Positions 1 through 10,884 of a stretch of DNA of 64,000 nt are shown here, in pieces (the stretch's first letter is position 1; every line of letters begins with the position of its first letter). Origin of the DNA: Isochrysis galbana (Eukaryota; Haptophyta; Isochrysidales; Isochrysidaceae); contig CM030931.1 in NCBI GenBank assembly GCA_018136815.1, positions 11,109,072 through 11,173,071 of the forward strand, in the 5' to 3' direction. The position numbers and the translations under genes were made by a program. The notes under the pieces are model-generated. The model was not told the origin of the DNA. It worked only from the letters and a program-made list of their open reading frames with translations, and did no database searches.

Positions 1-449
1 ACGGCGTTCGTGACCTCCTGGCCAAGGTAGGCCTCGGCGGTCTCCTTCATCTTTGTGAGCACCATCGACGAGATCTCTTCCGGCAGGAACTCCTTGGTCT
101 CGCCCTTGTATTCGACACGGATGGCCGGCTTGTCACCATCCTTTTGGACAACGGCAAAGGGGAAGTGCTTCATGTCGGCCTGCGTGCTCTTGTCGGAGAA
201 GCGGCGGCCGATGAGTCGCTTTGCGTCGAAGACCGTGTTGCGCGGGTTCATCGCCGCCTGGTTCTTCGCCGCGTCGCCGATCATCCGCTCGGTCTCCGTG
301 AACGCGACGAAGGAGGGAGTCGTGCGGTTGCCCTGGTCGTTGGCGATGATCTCGACCCGGTCGTTCTGCCAGACGCCGACGCAGGAGTAGGTGGTGCCAA
401 GGTCGATGCCGATGGCGGGGCCGGACACACGCTTCTTGTCCACTCCCAT
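1..449 (-). CDS. HSP70: HSP70 chaperone, N-terminal part (cut by window edge)
   Basis: ATP-dependent cytosolic Hsp70 chaperone, N-terminal nucleotide-binding domain only. The reverse strand opens with ATG at 449-447 and reads [20 protein letters not shown], containing the phosphate-1 loop [13 protein letters not shown], followed by [38 protein letters not shown] and EEISSMVL. These are Hsp70 signatures in the right order and spacing. The frame stays open to base 1 (149 codons), so the gene continues left of the window. A short N-terminal extension before GPAIGIDLG, with no signal peptide or transit-peptide character, fits a cytosolic paralogue. It is divergent from the glycosyltransferase at 1035, with a CT microsatellite between them. 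No intron is visible in this part. Confidence 0.95.
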   Translation of the reverse strand, partial: MGVDKKRVSGPAIGIDLGTTYSCVGVWQNDRVEIIANDQGNRTTPSFVAFTETERMIGDAAKNQAAMNPRNTVFDAKRLIGRRFSDKSTQADMKHFPFAVVQKDGDKPAIRVEYKGETKEFLPEEISSMVLTKMKETAEAYLGQEVTNA

Positions 450-867
450 GGCTGCGGCTGGACGAGTGGTGGTAGGTGATTGACTGCGACGAGAGATGTG
501 GAGAGGCGACCCCTGTCGGACGAATGGCTCGAGAGAGTTCGGTGAGAGAGAGATCCGTATTCGAGGCGTCTAGCGCCGGAAGGACAACCCGAACCATAAA
601 TAAAACGGAGAGGAGAGAGAGCTTTCGAGTCATCGCGGTGCGTCCCGACGCGTCTGGGTGTGTGTGTGTGTGGAGAAGAAATATCTAGTGTGGAGAGAAT
701 ATCTAATCTACGCGAAAGAAGTTTTAAGCCCCTCGCACTTACAAGTGTCTCTTTCTTCTCTCCCAATATATTCCACTCCTCCTTCTTCCCTAGGAGTACT
801 CTACAAAACTTCTCCTCTTCTCTTTCCCTCTTCCTCCTCGATCTCTTATTATTGTCCCTCTTCTCTG

Positions 868-868
868 G

Positions 869-962
<94 letters not shown>
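868..962. repeat. (CT)n microsatellite
   Basis: A run of about 95 bases of nearly pure CT with two TCTA interruptions, inside a broader pyrimidine-rich stretch (about 745-970). It lies about 70 bases upstream of the ATG at 1035. The ORF that reads through it upstream encodes only a Ser-Leu repeat and is not protein-like. A GT run also lies at 657-671. Confidence 0.95.
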
Positions 963-966
<4 letters not shown>

Positions 967-1034
967 TTTCTCTCTTGTCATTTTCTCTTAGCCCCCCACC
1001 CCCCAAACAACTTCCTATCTCGGATGGGGTTGGG

Positions 1035-2510
1035 ATGCGCGCCGCTGACGACGAGCGCGCGCGCGCCACCGCCAAGGGGACCAAGGGGGGCGGGGGACGG
1101 AGCAGCGCGCGCGTGCTGGTGCCGGTCGTCGTGCTCGGGCTTTTCGCGCTCGCACTAGCATTCTCACGCATCTCGACAAACGACGCTGCCTCTGACTTGC
1201 CCACTCCCTCTCTGCGAGAGTGGAGCCCCAAGGAGCGATCCGCTCCCACGCTAAGTGCTCCCGGCTTCTCACGCTCTTCCGGCCCGGCAGGGAAGCTTGG
1301 CTCAGGTGCGGGGCGGAAGGATACGCTTGGCAGTCAGCGTGCACGCGCCCACGCAGCATCTTCTCGCCGGGAGGGCAGGAGAGATGCCACTGCTCCGTCG
1401 GATCGCGTCGTGAGACACCATCCAATCGCTCATTCATCAGCGGGAGCGGATGTCTGGTGCGCCTCGACTGCTGCAGCACATGCTGTGCGCGTAGGGTCTT
1501 CTTGGGGCTCGCTCTCTGTCGCCGGACAGCACGAGTGGGCGCGGCGGCATTGTGACAGGGTGATGCAGCGCTCGGCAAGAATCGTGGAGCAAGATGCAAT
1601 GTCGAACTACACCACGCAGCTTCACTCGGCTCTCTACGCGAGAGAGCCAGTGCGTCGCCTCAGCAAGCGTCCTGGGAGTTCACCTGTTATTGCCATATGC
1701 GTGTCGTCGACGACTCGCGGCACAAAGGCGCGCAGACTCGATGATCTAGCGCTCTTCTCAGTCATGGTGCCATCTTTACGCAATTCGATATTGGCGGAGA
1801 GCACACCCGATTCGTCTCGCAGTGAGGGTGCCCTGACATATGTTGTCGGTGGCATTGGCACAAAACCGCCAGTATTTGAGTTTTGGCTTTATGTGGCATA
1901 CGACGCCGGAGACTCCTTCTATGATGCCCCGGAGCGAGAGAGTGAAGTTCGTTCGTGGCTCAATGAGAATCTGGTGATGCCCTTGAGCGCCAAGGGTGTG
2001 TCATCGCGTCATGCACTATTGCGGTACGTTAACATCTTTAGGAAGCCAGGTCCCGTTTTCAACTTCATGATGGCGAGCGCGTATGCGGACGGCGCAGACT
2101 ATCTGTACCGCGTGAATGATGACACACGCTTTGAGGGTGCTTGGGCCTCGGCTGCTGCTTTGGTTTTGGCATCCTACTCGCCCCCAAATGTGGGTGTGGT
2201 GGGACCCATTTGTGATGAGGGGAACTCGCGTATCTTGACGCACGACCTCACGCATCGGACGCACATGGACATCTTCAATGGCATGTACTACCCGCCTGTT
2301 TTCACGGATTGGTGGATGGATGATTGGATCACTAAAGTGTACGAGGCATCGCATCGAATGACCAAGGGACCTTTTCGAGTGCAACACCTTATTGGATACC
2401 AAGGGACTCGCTATGAGGTGGATCAGTCTCACGCCAGTCTGTTACAGCACGAGCTTAGACTTGGTGAGCAAAGGATACAGCAATGGATCGAAGACCACTC
2501 AGCCACATGA
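1035..2510 (+). CDS. Golgi-type type II membrane glycosyltransferase
   Basis: Predicted 491-residue protein. The frame is open from 660, but the upstream part is translated CT repeat, so I chose the ATG at 1035. This start gives a short basic N-terminus followed by a hydrophobic anchor (VLVPVVVLGLFALALAF, about residues 25-41), the layout of a type II Golgi enzyme. A low-complexity stem runs to about residue 190. The C-terminal domain carries LYRVNDDTRF, a GT-A style DxD-type metal and nucleotide-sugar site, then a region rich in Trp and Asp (FTDWWMDDWITKVY) that could hold the catalytic base. The exact CAZy family is not recognised. Single exon, divergent from HSP70. Alternative: another nucleotide-sugar-dependent transferase of the same fold. 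Confidence 0.75.
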   Translation: MRAADDERARATAKGTKGGGGRSSARVLVPVVVLGLFALALAFSRISTNDAASDLPTPSLREWSPKERSAPTLSAPGFSRSSGPAGKLGSGAGRKDTLGSQRARAHAASSRREGRRDATAPSDRVVRHHPIAHSSAGADVWCASTAAAHAVRVGSSWGSLSVAGQHEWARRHCDRVMQRSARIVEQDAMSNYTTQLHSALYAREPVRRLSKRPGSSPVIAICVSSTTRGTKARRLDDLALFSVMVPSLRNSILAESTPDSSRSEGALTYVVGGIGTKPPVFEFWLYVAYDAGDSFYDAPERESEVRSWLNENLVMPLSAKGVSSRHALLRYVNIFRKPGPVFNFMMASAYADGADYLYRVNDDTRFEGAWASAAALVLASYSPPNVGVVGPICDEGNSRILTHDLTHRTHMDIFNGMYYPPVFTDWWMDDWITKVYEASHRMTKGPFRVQHLIGYQGTRYEVDQSHASLLQHELRLGEQRIQQWIEDHSAT

Positions 2511-3075
2511 GTTGCAAACTGTCGTTGTCACTCCGTCCATGTACCAGGTGTCTATTGTGACGTAAACGTGAATGTGATCGCTTCTGCACGTATCATTCCT
2601 ACTACTATCATCTATCATGCCACCATTCACCTGATTAAGTTTCTTGACTGATTTTTCGAATATTTGTGAAAGTGCTCATCCAACCACAACATCAACATCC
2701 CCGAGCACACTCGGCGGAAAAGGACCCCGTACAACGGGTAAACCACAAACCAATCGAGGCCCGTCGAGCTGCGCTATATCGAGCTCATGCAGGCCATGGC
2801 CGCACAGTTCTCTCAACAGCTCGCCGCGGTCGCTCACAGCGCGCGCGCACCTGTGCTGGCATCGTGCGCGTCGGCGTGGATTGGTCTGATGAGGAGGTAG
2901 GGGCCACAAAAGTCAGTAGGTACCACTGGTACAATCCCGTCATGGGCAGGGCTACCAGGGGCACTGCCATTGCTCCCTCGGACGGACTGCCCCGACGATC
3001 GGATCTCGCCGACGCGCAATGGCGGGCGCCGAGCCTCCCTGACCCTGTGAGTTGTGCGCCCTGTTTAGTGGGTTG
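2511..3075. other. Intergenic region with a retroelement fragment
   Basis: This is the 3' flank of the glycosyltransferase. The first 250 bases hold nothing recognisable. Bases 2763-2904 read, on the plus strand, VELRYIELMQAMAAQFSQQL and onward. This is a diverged homologue of the VEQHYMELMKAMAEQFSQQL segment of the minus-strand gag-like ORF next door (about 4320-4400), so it is a short gag fragment in the opposite orientation. The rest up to 3075 has no coding signal that I trust. Confidence 0.6.
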
Positions 3076-4782
3076 TCAGGCCTGTAGCTTTCGTGTGTCC
3101 GGTGCCGTGCTGCCACGGGTGGACGTATTGCGTAGCTTCGATGCCGTCCAACAACGCCTTAGCGTAGTAGTGCATCTTGGGGTTCTCGACTGCCAGGAAT
3201 GGCGCTTTAGCCTCCAGGCGGCCTCTTTCGCAAAGCCCTTGGCGCCAGCAGCGAATGACTGGTCGCATTTGGCGATCAGGACGTCGGCGTGCAAGCAAGG
3301 GTTTGCGCACAGCACCGAGTCACGCACCGCGTCGAGCACGTATGACATGACACGGGGGTGCCCCTTCTTGGGGTCGCGCGCAGCGAGCAGCAGCCCATTG
3401 AGCGCGTCCGGCCAGTCCACTCCCGCGGTGAGAGAACCTTCCAAAGCTCGGATTAGTTGCATCCGAAAGCCATCCCAGGAGGTCGCGGCCTTATTCGGAT
3501 CGGTGGAGCGAAGATCGGCGGGGAACCGGAGAGATTGGAGGCTCTCCAAGCTCGATTTGGCATCGCGGCTATTGCCGCGATCGCGTACGAAGGTACGCGC
3601 ACGCACCCACTTGGTGAGCGTGCGCTTCGTGTAGATTATCCGGGCGTGCCAGGACTCGCCAGATGGCACTTCCCTGGCCGCCATCACCTGGTATTCAAAA
3701 GGGGCATTGGCTGACTCGGCGTAAGCTTTGCCGTGCCTGCCGTAGTGGCGTAGCCACTGCTCCATGATATCATTGTCGTAGGAGAGGGCCGGATCTTCGG
3801 GAGGAGCGGCGTGGCGCTTAGCGCGGCGTCGAGTCTCCCGATCCTCCTGGTGGGAAGATTTGGTTGGCATCGCTCTGTTAGGCCGGGGGCGACTCAGCAA
3901 CGGCGACCGATGCGAGAGTCCCCGCGCGGGTTCGGGGGCGAGCATGGACGAGCGCCCATCGTGCCATTCGCGACGGCTACCGCTTTTGGCGCCGCGGCCA
4001 CGCTTGTCGCGGCGAGCCTTCCGCCGTTTCCGCGAGGACGTCGAAGAATCACTCGAATCCGATTCGCTGGTTGTCGACCGATCAGAAGAGCACGGCTCCG
4101 ACGAGTCCTCCGAGGTCGAGGACGAGCTTGAGGAGTAGTGGCGCCGGCGGCGGCGCTCCTTCTTAGCCTTATGGGCCTTCTTTCTTTCTGGAGGGGCTGG
4201 TGCCGGCGGCAGAGGCGGCGGGGGGTAGGTCCCTCCCGTATTCTCGAGTGGAGTACCCGGGGGGTAGCGGGCAGGCTCCTGGCGGCCATTGGCCGACGGT
4301 GGGGCCCTTTCGCGCTCGACGGCCATAGCTATCGCGGATAGCTGTTGCGAGAATTGCTCGGCCATGGCTTTCATCAGCTCCATGTAGTGCTGCTCCACGG
4401 GACTGGGCCTCCGTAGGAGATTGATGGTTGTTTGTGAAGTGCCCTCCCATGTTGGGTGCACTGATGGTAGAGGTTTCCACCATGGGGAGGGCAGCTGAGC
4501 TGCCCTCCCACATGAGGTGCTCTTGGGGTGGGAGGGTTTCCCACTGTTGGAGGGGGTCTCAAAGACCCCCTGCATGCTACGCAGAGCCATGGGGGCAACC
4601 TGTTCGGTGCCAGTGCTCGCCACCCCGCGCGCTTGCGCGGGCGTGGTTTGGATGGGCTGGATGGGCTCTGAGAGGGCTTTCTGACGAGCCGCCTCGGGCG
4701 GCATGGGGCGTCCCAGGTGGGGCGCGGTGGCGAGGGTCGCCTGGGGCTCGGGAGCGGTGCCGCGGCACGCTCCATAATTCAA
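3076..4782 (-). pseudogene. Gag-like ORF of the MERA retroelement family (decayed)
   Basis: An open frame of 568 codons on the minus strand. It has a Pro-rich head, a segment MELMKAMAEQFSQQLSAIAM (possible coiled coil), a basic RS/SD-rich middle (about residues 200-300) and a globular-looking C-terminal third (ATSWDGFRMQLIRALEGSL, VMSYVLDAVRDSVL). I infer a nucleic-acid-binding structural protein of a retroelement. The family start, ATGGAGCGTGCCGCGGC (MERAAAPLP), lies at 4775 in another frame and runs open only to 4374, so the copy is frameshifted. Just upstream is the 18-bp hairpin AAACTATAACAATAGTTT (4781-4798), the same 5' mark as at 59563. No RT follows and no 3' tail was found, so the copy looks truncated. 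Confidence 0.55.
3081..3222. repeat. 142-bp module duplicated at 16453-16594
   Basis: The 142 bases match 16453-16594 in the same orientation with a single difference (T versus C). On the minus strand it encodes the end of the gag-like ORF (KAPFLAVENPKMHYYAKAL and onward). The near identity implies a recent copy event or gene conversion. Confidence 0.9.
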
Positions 4783-5268
4783 ACTATAACAATAGTTTCT
4801 CCGAAAACGAAGAAAAATGAACGAGGGGGGGAGGTGAAGGGTGAAGAGTGCGAGGGAAGGGACGTAAGGGTGATGTCGGTGAAGAGGTAGAGGTTGCCTA
4901 GTAGCTAATAGGTGTTAGCCGCGAATCGTCAATTGCTTTTTTTCCTTCGGCGGCCTTCGCGCCCAATACCTGAGCGCTCAACCTCAACCTGCTAGCAAGA
5001 GAAAAAATGAGATTAAGCTAATCCACGCCACTAGAGAAACAAGCACCCACACGATTTTAGCGGGCGAGCTCAATTGCGTAGAAAACGGTTCTTGGGAACC
5101 AAGTCCAGTAGAGGGTCAGCCCCCTACACTAGCATAGATAGGGGGAGAGCCAGGATACGAAAGACGAAGCATGTCCGATTGCGCTAACACGTTGCAAATG
5201 CACTTTTTGGGGACTGCAAAATTGGGTGAATCGTTGAAGATCACAGAGAATACACCTTGGCAGCTGTG
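4783..5268. other. Intergenic spacer
   Basis: No ORF or RNA gene is visible. The stretch holds the hairpin that marks the retroelement 5' end (4781-4798) and then ordinary moderate-GC sequence up to the 3' end of the membrane-protein gene. Confidence 0.5.
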
Positions 5269-8200
5269 CTAGTGGAGACTGGTCTGGGATAGTTGCGATG
5301 ACCTGACCCGACGCCCTAGTGGAGGGCTTAGCTGAGCACCACGTGTCGATTGGCTATCGGGTTGCATCGCTGCGATGGCCTCATATGCGTTGAGCAGCCG
5401 ACGAAGCGGTGTGCGGGAAAGGCATCGAGCCCATCGAGAGTCTCCAGCTGGCGACAATCGCGCACGTGCCCAGAAAGAAGCAGCACTTCGCTCACGTTGC
5501 GAGGGAAGAGGTTGGCCGTCGGTGTCTCCGTAAACGATGATCGGGGGCCCATCTATTTGGCCTCCAGGTAAAGCACGCGTGTGAGCCTCGCCGAGCACAT
5601 TCCGGATCGCGGCAGCGCCAATGAGTAGGAGAAACAGCGCGCAGAGATCGATGATGTACCCCAAAGATCGATGATTAAGAGGATAAGGGAGAGGACAGTC
5701 CGATGCGTGCTGAAGGCACGGAAGGTCGTTGCACATCGGTTCGAGGAGTGCTGTGAGCGTGACACCACACAATGACATCACCGCAGACCACCAAAAGCTG
5801 CGTGCAGCACGTATGGCATTTCCACCTCCTACAAAGTGCGTTTGCACATCACGCAGCCATGCTTGACGATCCAAAAGGTTGTCAAGGTACATGGTGCGCA
5901 CCATGTGAACCGCACCGCCTCGTGCTGCGGGGGCAATGTGCGCGTTCCCAAGGACGAGCGCTGATGGCTCATTCGTCGTCTCTGCTGCTTGCTGAGCAAG
6001 TGAGAAAGTTTCGCTGAGTGCATCCTCAAAAGTTTGCGCCGGTGTGCGCGGTGGGGGTCGCCCGGTCAAGGTGTATCGGACGCTCGATCTCCTTTCCGAG
6101 GTGGTTGCGAGAGCTCTAATGGCCTGGACGGTAGGCTCATTCTCGTAATAAGGCTGCGCTCTTTCGAACACATCCACTGATCGATTTGCGGTGACAGGCC
6201 GCGGCGTCGATGCATCGTCCAGCTTTTGTACCCAAGCGGCGTCCGCATCTTCACGTGTGCGCATCAACATATCGCACTCGAGTAGCAACAGCATCCAAGA
6301 GTACACCGCTAGCATCGTGAGCAGCCCGGTGATCGCCCACTCATTCAGGAAACATAGTAGCAAATAACTCAGCACGAAAAGCGTCAGATCCAACACCGTC
6401 AGCTGCGGGGCCGCTTCCATCCCGAGTCGCCGCCAGAAGGCCGCAAGGCGTGCAGGAACGACACTAGCGCGGCCACATTGCCCCAGACGTGAAAGAAGCG
6501 CTTTCCTGATATTTTTGGCACGATTAAGTACCCCACGTGCTAGCTTACGGGTATTGCCACCAACCTGCCGTGCACGCCGAAGCCAATTGACCAAATCGTC
6601 TGTGGCGTGCGCGTTGCTGGAAGCGGCAGGGGGGCCGCTTTTGCTGCTGCTGCCGCCTCCTTGAGCATCAACCTGGGTGTAGTGCTCAACCGAAGACCTG
6701 TCTCGGTTTCGGAGCACACCAGCAGCGTTGAGATTATTCGCGAGTGTGGAAGCCGCGCGCTTCACCTCTAGATGTTGCTGGCAAAGAACCCAATTATTGC
6801 CTCGTGGGATGTCTGTCGCATTCGCATCGGCGCTAGGAGCAGCCATGTTGTTCATTGAAGGCTTAAGCTGCTCGATGGCTGAAGCCGGCTGTTGGTGCAC
6901 GGCGAGTGACAAGTAGTACACTGCCAGCAAAGAGAGCGCCTGAAGGCATCATGGCAAGCAGAGCATTCTCGCTAAGTGCATACGCATTTATCAAATTTCA
7001 AACAAGTCAGGTGAATTAGCTGCGGGAAGAGACAAAAGGCATGTATCCGCAGCATGGTCACCGCCATCAATCCCTATGCCCGCCTTACCTCACAAAGGTC
7101 GGCATAACGAAAAAGCACCAGAGTGAACCAACGGCCGTCTGACGCAAGCGAGCGTGTCAGTGCGCGCAAACCCAACGCGGCGCTCAGTGCGCCAAGATAG
7201 AGCATCAGCGAGTGCTTCACGTCGGGTGGCATCCGTGGATTGAAGGCAAGGAGGTACAAGAACCCAAGCCACGACAAGCCGGCCACAGCACCCTCAGGCG
7301 CGGCGGTTGCAATGGAATGATCCGCGCACCACGAAATGGAGAGTAACTTCGTTGTGAGCACAAAGCCGATTATGCCGCAAAGAAAGAATACGAATGTGAG
7401 CCCGAGAAGTGTGAGCGTCCACACTATGACTGCCACGAGGCGGGTTGCTCCTTGTGCGGTTTGATTGACTGACCACCCGATCATGGGGAGAAGCGTATAC
7501 TCGTAGAAGCCTGATTTGGACCGCAGAGGGCCCTCTTTTTGGAGGGAATCACTATTTGTGCCGTACTCATCTTGCGGTTTCGACGCGTCATCTAGCTCAC
7601 GCGGCGTCGATGCTGCTGACCACGCGCGCGAGCCTTTGACGAGCCATTTGTCCAAGGATTCGATGGAAGCGGCGGAACGCAGAAAGCGTTCAAGAACTGA
7701 GTCAACGTCGTCGTCAGCATCAAGAGAGGTGAGTTGGTCGCGGAGCTGAAGAGGCGGGGGTGAAAGCGAACGGTCAACATACTGCGACTATATGAGTCGG
7801 CACATTTACGGATGCCTCGTTCGGCATTGCACTACATGACATCAACTAGTCCATGTGACTATAGATTAGGACTACATCCCCTCCGAGGTTATGTGACACT
7901 CGCCTGTTCTAGAACTAGCATCATACGCGGTACGATAGTGGCAGCAACGATGGCCGCGAGCACGATCGAGATAAGCAGGATGAGGCGGAGGTAATCAGTG
8001 GAGAGCCTAGTCTCGTTATGGACAAGAGACCAAATATTCTCCACCTACATGGAAATGCGAGTGGCGTTATGGACGTGTCGCGTTTGCAGCTTGATCCGAT
8101 CAACTGAAGAGAATCGAAAGCCGACGAAATTCGGGCTGCTCACGCTCATTTTCAGCATCTCTCAACGTAAACAAGTGATCGTACCTGCCCGTTCAATTGC

Positions 8201-10267
8201 GGCCGTACTACTGAATCACAAAGGAGTGCCGGGACGTCGGGGCATTGCATGGAACCAACCGGAATACGACCGCCTGAATCCTGCGCGATCCGATCGAGCA
8301 TCTGATAGATATGGTCGGCGCCTGCGACATCTCCAAGTGCACATGCACAGAGCGATTGCAAGAAGATGCGAGCAGATTCAACGCGGTAATAGAGTTGTGC
8401 GAATGCTGAGCTATTCAGAATGGTGGAGGTGCTGATAGGGGGATGGGCGCGCAACATAGCGAGCGTATCAGTCTGGAACACCGGCCCAGCGACGCTATCG
8501 TTGTCGAAGACAGTGGTGTTTCCCTCATCAGTTGCTACAACAAGTCCTTCCTCGTGAGTCCAGCGAAGCCACCCAAGCCGCATCTCCACCCTTGGCAAAA
8601 GATGGAAGTCACACTGGGAGTGCTCCGTGAACGGGTCTGCTCGCTGAATGTCGAGCTTGAGGAGCTTGAGGCTCGATTCAGGAGCGAGGTCGAACGTGAA
8701 GAGGCCTGTGTAAGAAGGCGTCGAACGAGGAGTGGAGATTAGTAGTGAGTGCGTATGACAGACGACGGATCTCTCAGCACTTTGAGATACGCTAGTAGCT
8801 AGCTAGGTCGAAAGCTTATGCTCACGCGCAGCTACTCGCAAGCGGCAGAAGAAGAGTGCAATGGTGAGATCACGTACCACGGAGGGTGCTGCTTGGTTCC
8901 AATAGAAGACCTTCTACCGAAGGGATCGTATCATCTAGTGTGATCTCAAATTCTGCGCTGCAAATTACATTGAGCTCTAGGACCTGCGAGACAGAAGGAG
9001 AGCAATGTGAGCGTTGGGAGCTCATCGCACTATGAGCTCGGAGTTGACATGCAAGCACAGCTCTCACCTCGCCCCCTACGCGAAAGGGAAAGCAATACTC
9101 GGTGTCGACGTCGCCCAACACGAACTGATCACATGAAAAGTCGTGTAGCGCAATATTTTGAATGCCCGCTCCCAAGTAAGGCCTGATCGACAGAAAGCAT
9201 CCAGGCAGGGTCGGGACGGGAACAACCCATCCAATTGATGTGCAGCAGGCGGAAAGAGTCGAGGGTAGTCAACTTCAGAGGCCACCACAATGTAATGCAG
9301 GGCTCTTTCTCTGTGCTCTTGTGATGCGGTGGCCACGATAAAATTGCACACACCTCGCCAAGGAAGTGATAATGTTGCGCGCAATCGTCGCTGGCAGCCC
9401 ATGCAGCCCAGCAGCCACCAACGCGATGTCGATCGGCCCATCCGGGATGCCCTTGGAAAGCGTTGGGCGATAACCGTGAAGAGAGCCATTGATGATAGAG
9501 TGGAAGAGCTCCGAGTTGAGGAAGGTTTGGGCATGAGTGTGAGCGTAATGATTGAGTGTGGCACTCTCTGAACAAGTGCGATCGAGCAAGTCGTGCACCA
9601 TGCCAACCCAGGGTGGGCTGGGTGGCGGCGGGGGTGGCGCCGGGGGAGACGGCGGTGGAGGGGGTGCTGGGGGCAGTGGGGGTGGGCTCGGCTCAGGCAC
9701 CACCGAGGTGCAGCAGTGGCGGTCTTGGCACCCATAGTCGCCGCACCCCTCCTGCCCTGTCCATCCAGCGCGGCAGCAGAGCCCTGAGCCGCAGAAGCCG
9801 GTGCTACAATACCCGCCGTATCCGCCAAAGTCCCACGAAGAGAAGCCGCACCCCCGCAGGCACCCCTCACCCTCGTGAAGCACGGGTGGCGTCGGCGGCG
9901 GTGGATGCGCCGGCTGCGGTGATGGCGGTGGATGCGGTGGATCTGGGGGCACTGAGGGAAGCGGCGGCAACCCTGGTGGCGGCGACGGGACAGGAGACGG
10001 CGGCGAAGGCGCGGGAAACTGCGGAGGGGGGTCTGGAGGTGGAGGAAGCGAAGGGAAGGGAGGGGGGGGAGGGGGAGGCAATGGCCGCGGCGGTGGGGGA
10101 GGCGGGGGAGGCGGGGGAGGTGGTGGCGGCGGCGGCGAGGGCGGTGGACCGGGTGGAGCGGGAGAGCCTGGTGGGTACAACCCGCTGTCAAAGAAGAGCG
10201 GCCGCCGCGCCGCCATCGCGCCGCAGAAGAGAGAGAGGGAGAGAGGGAGCGCCGGCGGCAGCCGCAT
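5269..10267 (-). CDS. Proline-rich multipass membrane protein, seven exons
   Basis: Exons on the minus strand: 10267-9354, 9182-9068, 8983-8878, 8705-8185, 8044-7904, 7745-7089, 6939-5269 (4125 nt, 1374 aa). All junction phases agree. Five introns are GT-AG; the fifth (7903-7746) uses a GC donor, CAG/GCGAGT. The start gives a signal-like peptide (MRLPPALPLSLSLFCGA). A long polyproline/PS region with a Cys/Gly-rich insert follows (residues about 35-230), then an ectodomain-like part, a TM segment near LILLISIVLAAIVAATIV, and several more hydrophobic segments (FVFFLCGIIGFVLTTKLL, LTLFVLSYLLLCFLN, YIIDLCALFLLLIGAAAI). It looks like a hydroxyproline-rich surface or cell-wall protein anchored in a membrane. 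I do not recognise a family. An alternative start at 10216 (MAARRP) would lose the signal. Confidence 0.7.
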
Positions 10268-10423
10268 CGCGCGCTCTCGCGGAGCCCCCCCTTCCCGCTC
10301 TCCCCTCTCCCAACAACTCCCGCAAGGCGTGTAGTGCGGCGCACATTGCCCCATACGGCCCACGCACATACTTTAGTCTACACACACGTGTAGGAGAATA
10401 TTCTCGCTCTCCCTTCTCTCCCT

Positions 10424-10610
10424 CCGCCCCCCCCCCCCCCCCCCCCCCTCTCTCCCCCCCCCCCCCCCCCCACTCTCCCTCCTCCCTCCCTCCCTCCCTT
10501 CTCTTTCTTCATATCCCTCCCACCCCTCTCTCCCTCTCTCCCCCTCTCCCTCTCTCTCCCTCCCTCTCCCTCGCCCTCTTACAATATAACACCCCTCTCT
10601 GATCCCCTAC
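10424..10610. repeat. Poly-C and CT-rich tract between divergent genes
   Basis: Two C homopolymer runs (about 10430-10447 and 10454-10471) are followed by CCCT/CTCT repeats. Pyrimidine-rich sequence continues, interrupted, to about 10800. It occupies the shared promoter region of the membrane-protein gene (-) and the TLC-domain gene (+). Confidence 0.85.
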
Positions 10611-10884
10611 CGGTATTTCGCGGTTGGACTGCTGCGGTTCGCACTTGATTGGGCGAGCTCAAGCCCTCTCCCCTCCCTCGCTCACGCCTTTTTCTCCTCC
10701 CTCTCTCTTCCTCTCTCTCGCCCCCTCTCCTCCTTGCATCTCTTCCCTCTTCTTTGCGTTCAACCTCACCCTCTCCTTCTCCCTCAGCTCTCTGCTGGCT
10801 CCAGGGCACGGCAGGCAGTAGCAAAGGGTGAGGCTTCTGTGGGAGGAGTGGGGCACAAAGAGAGAGCGAGAAGAGGAGGAAACA

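Noticed and set aside
660-1034. Upstream extension of the glycosyltransferase ORF
   Set aside because: It is translated CT microsatellite (Ser-Leu repeats); the ATG at 1035 gives a sensible membrane anchor.
281-1249. 322-codon minus ORF over the HSP70 5' region
   Set aside because: Out of frame with HSP70 and dominated by microsatellite translation.
9556-10602. 348-codon plus ORF antisense to the polyproline exon
   Set aside because: Gly/Ala-rich shadow of the proline codons; the minus strand has consistent splicing and a signal peptide.
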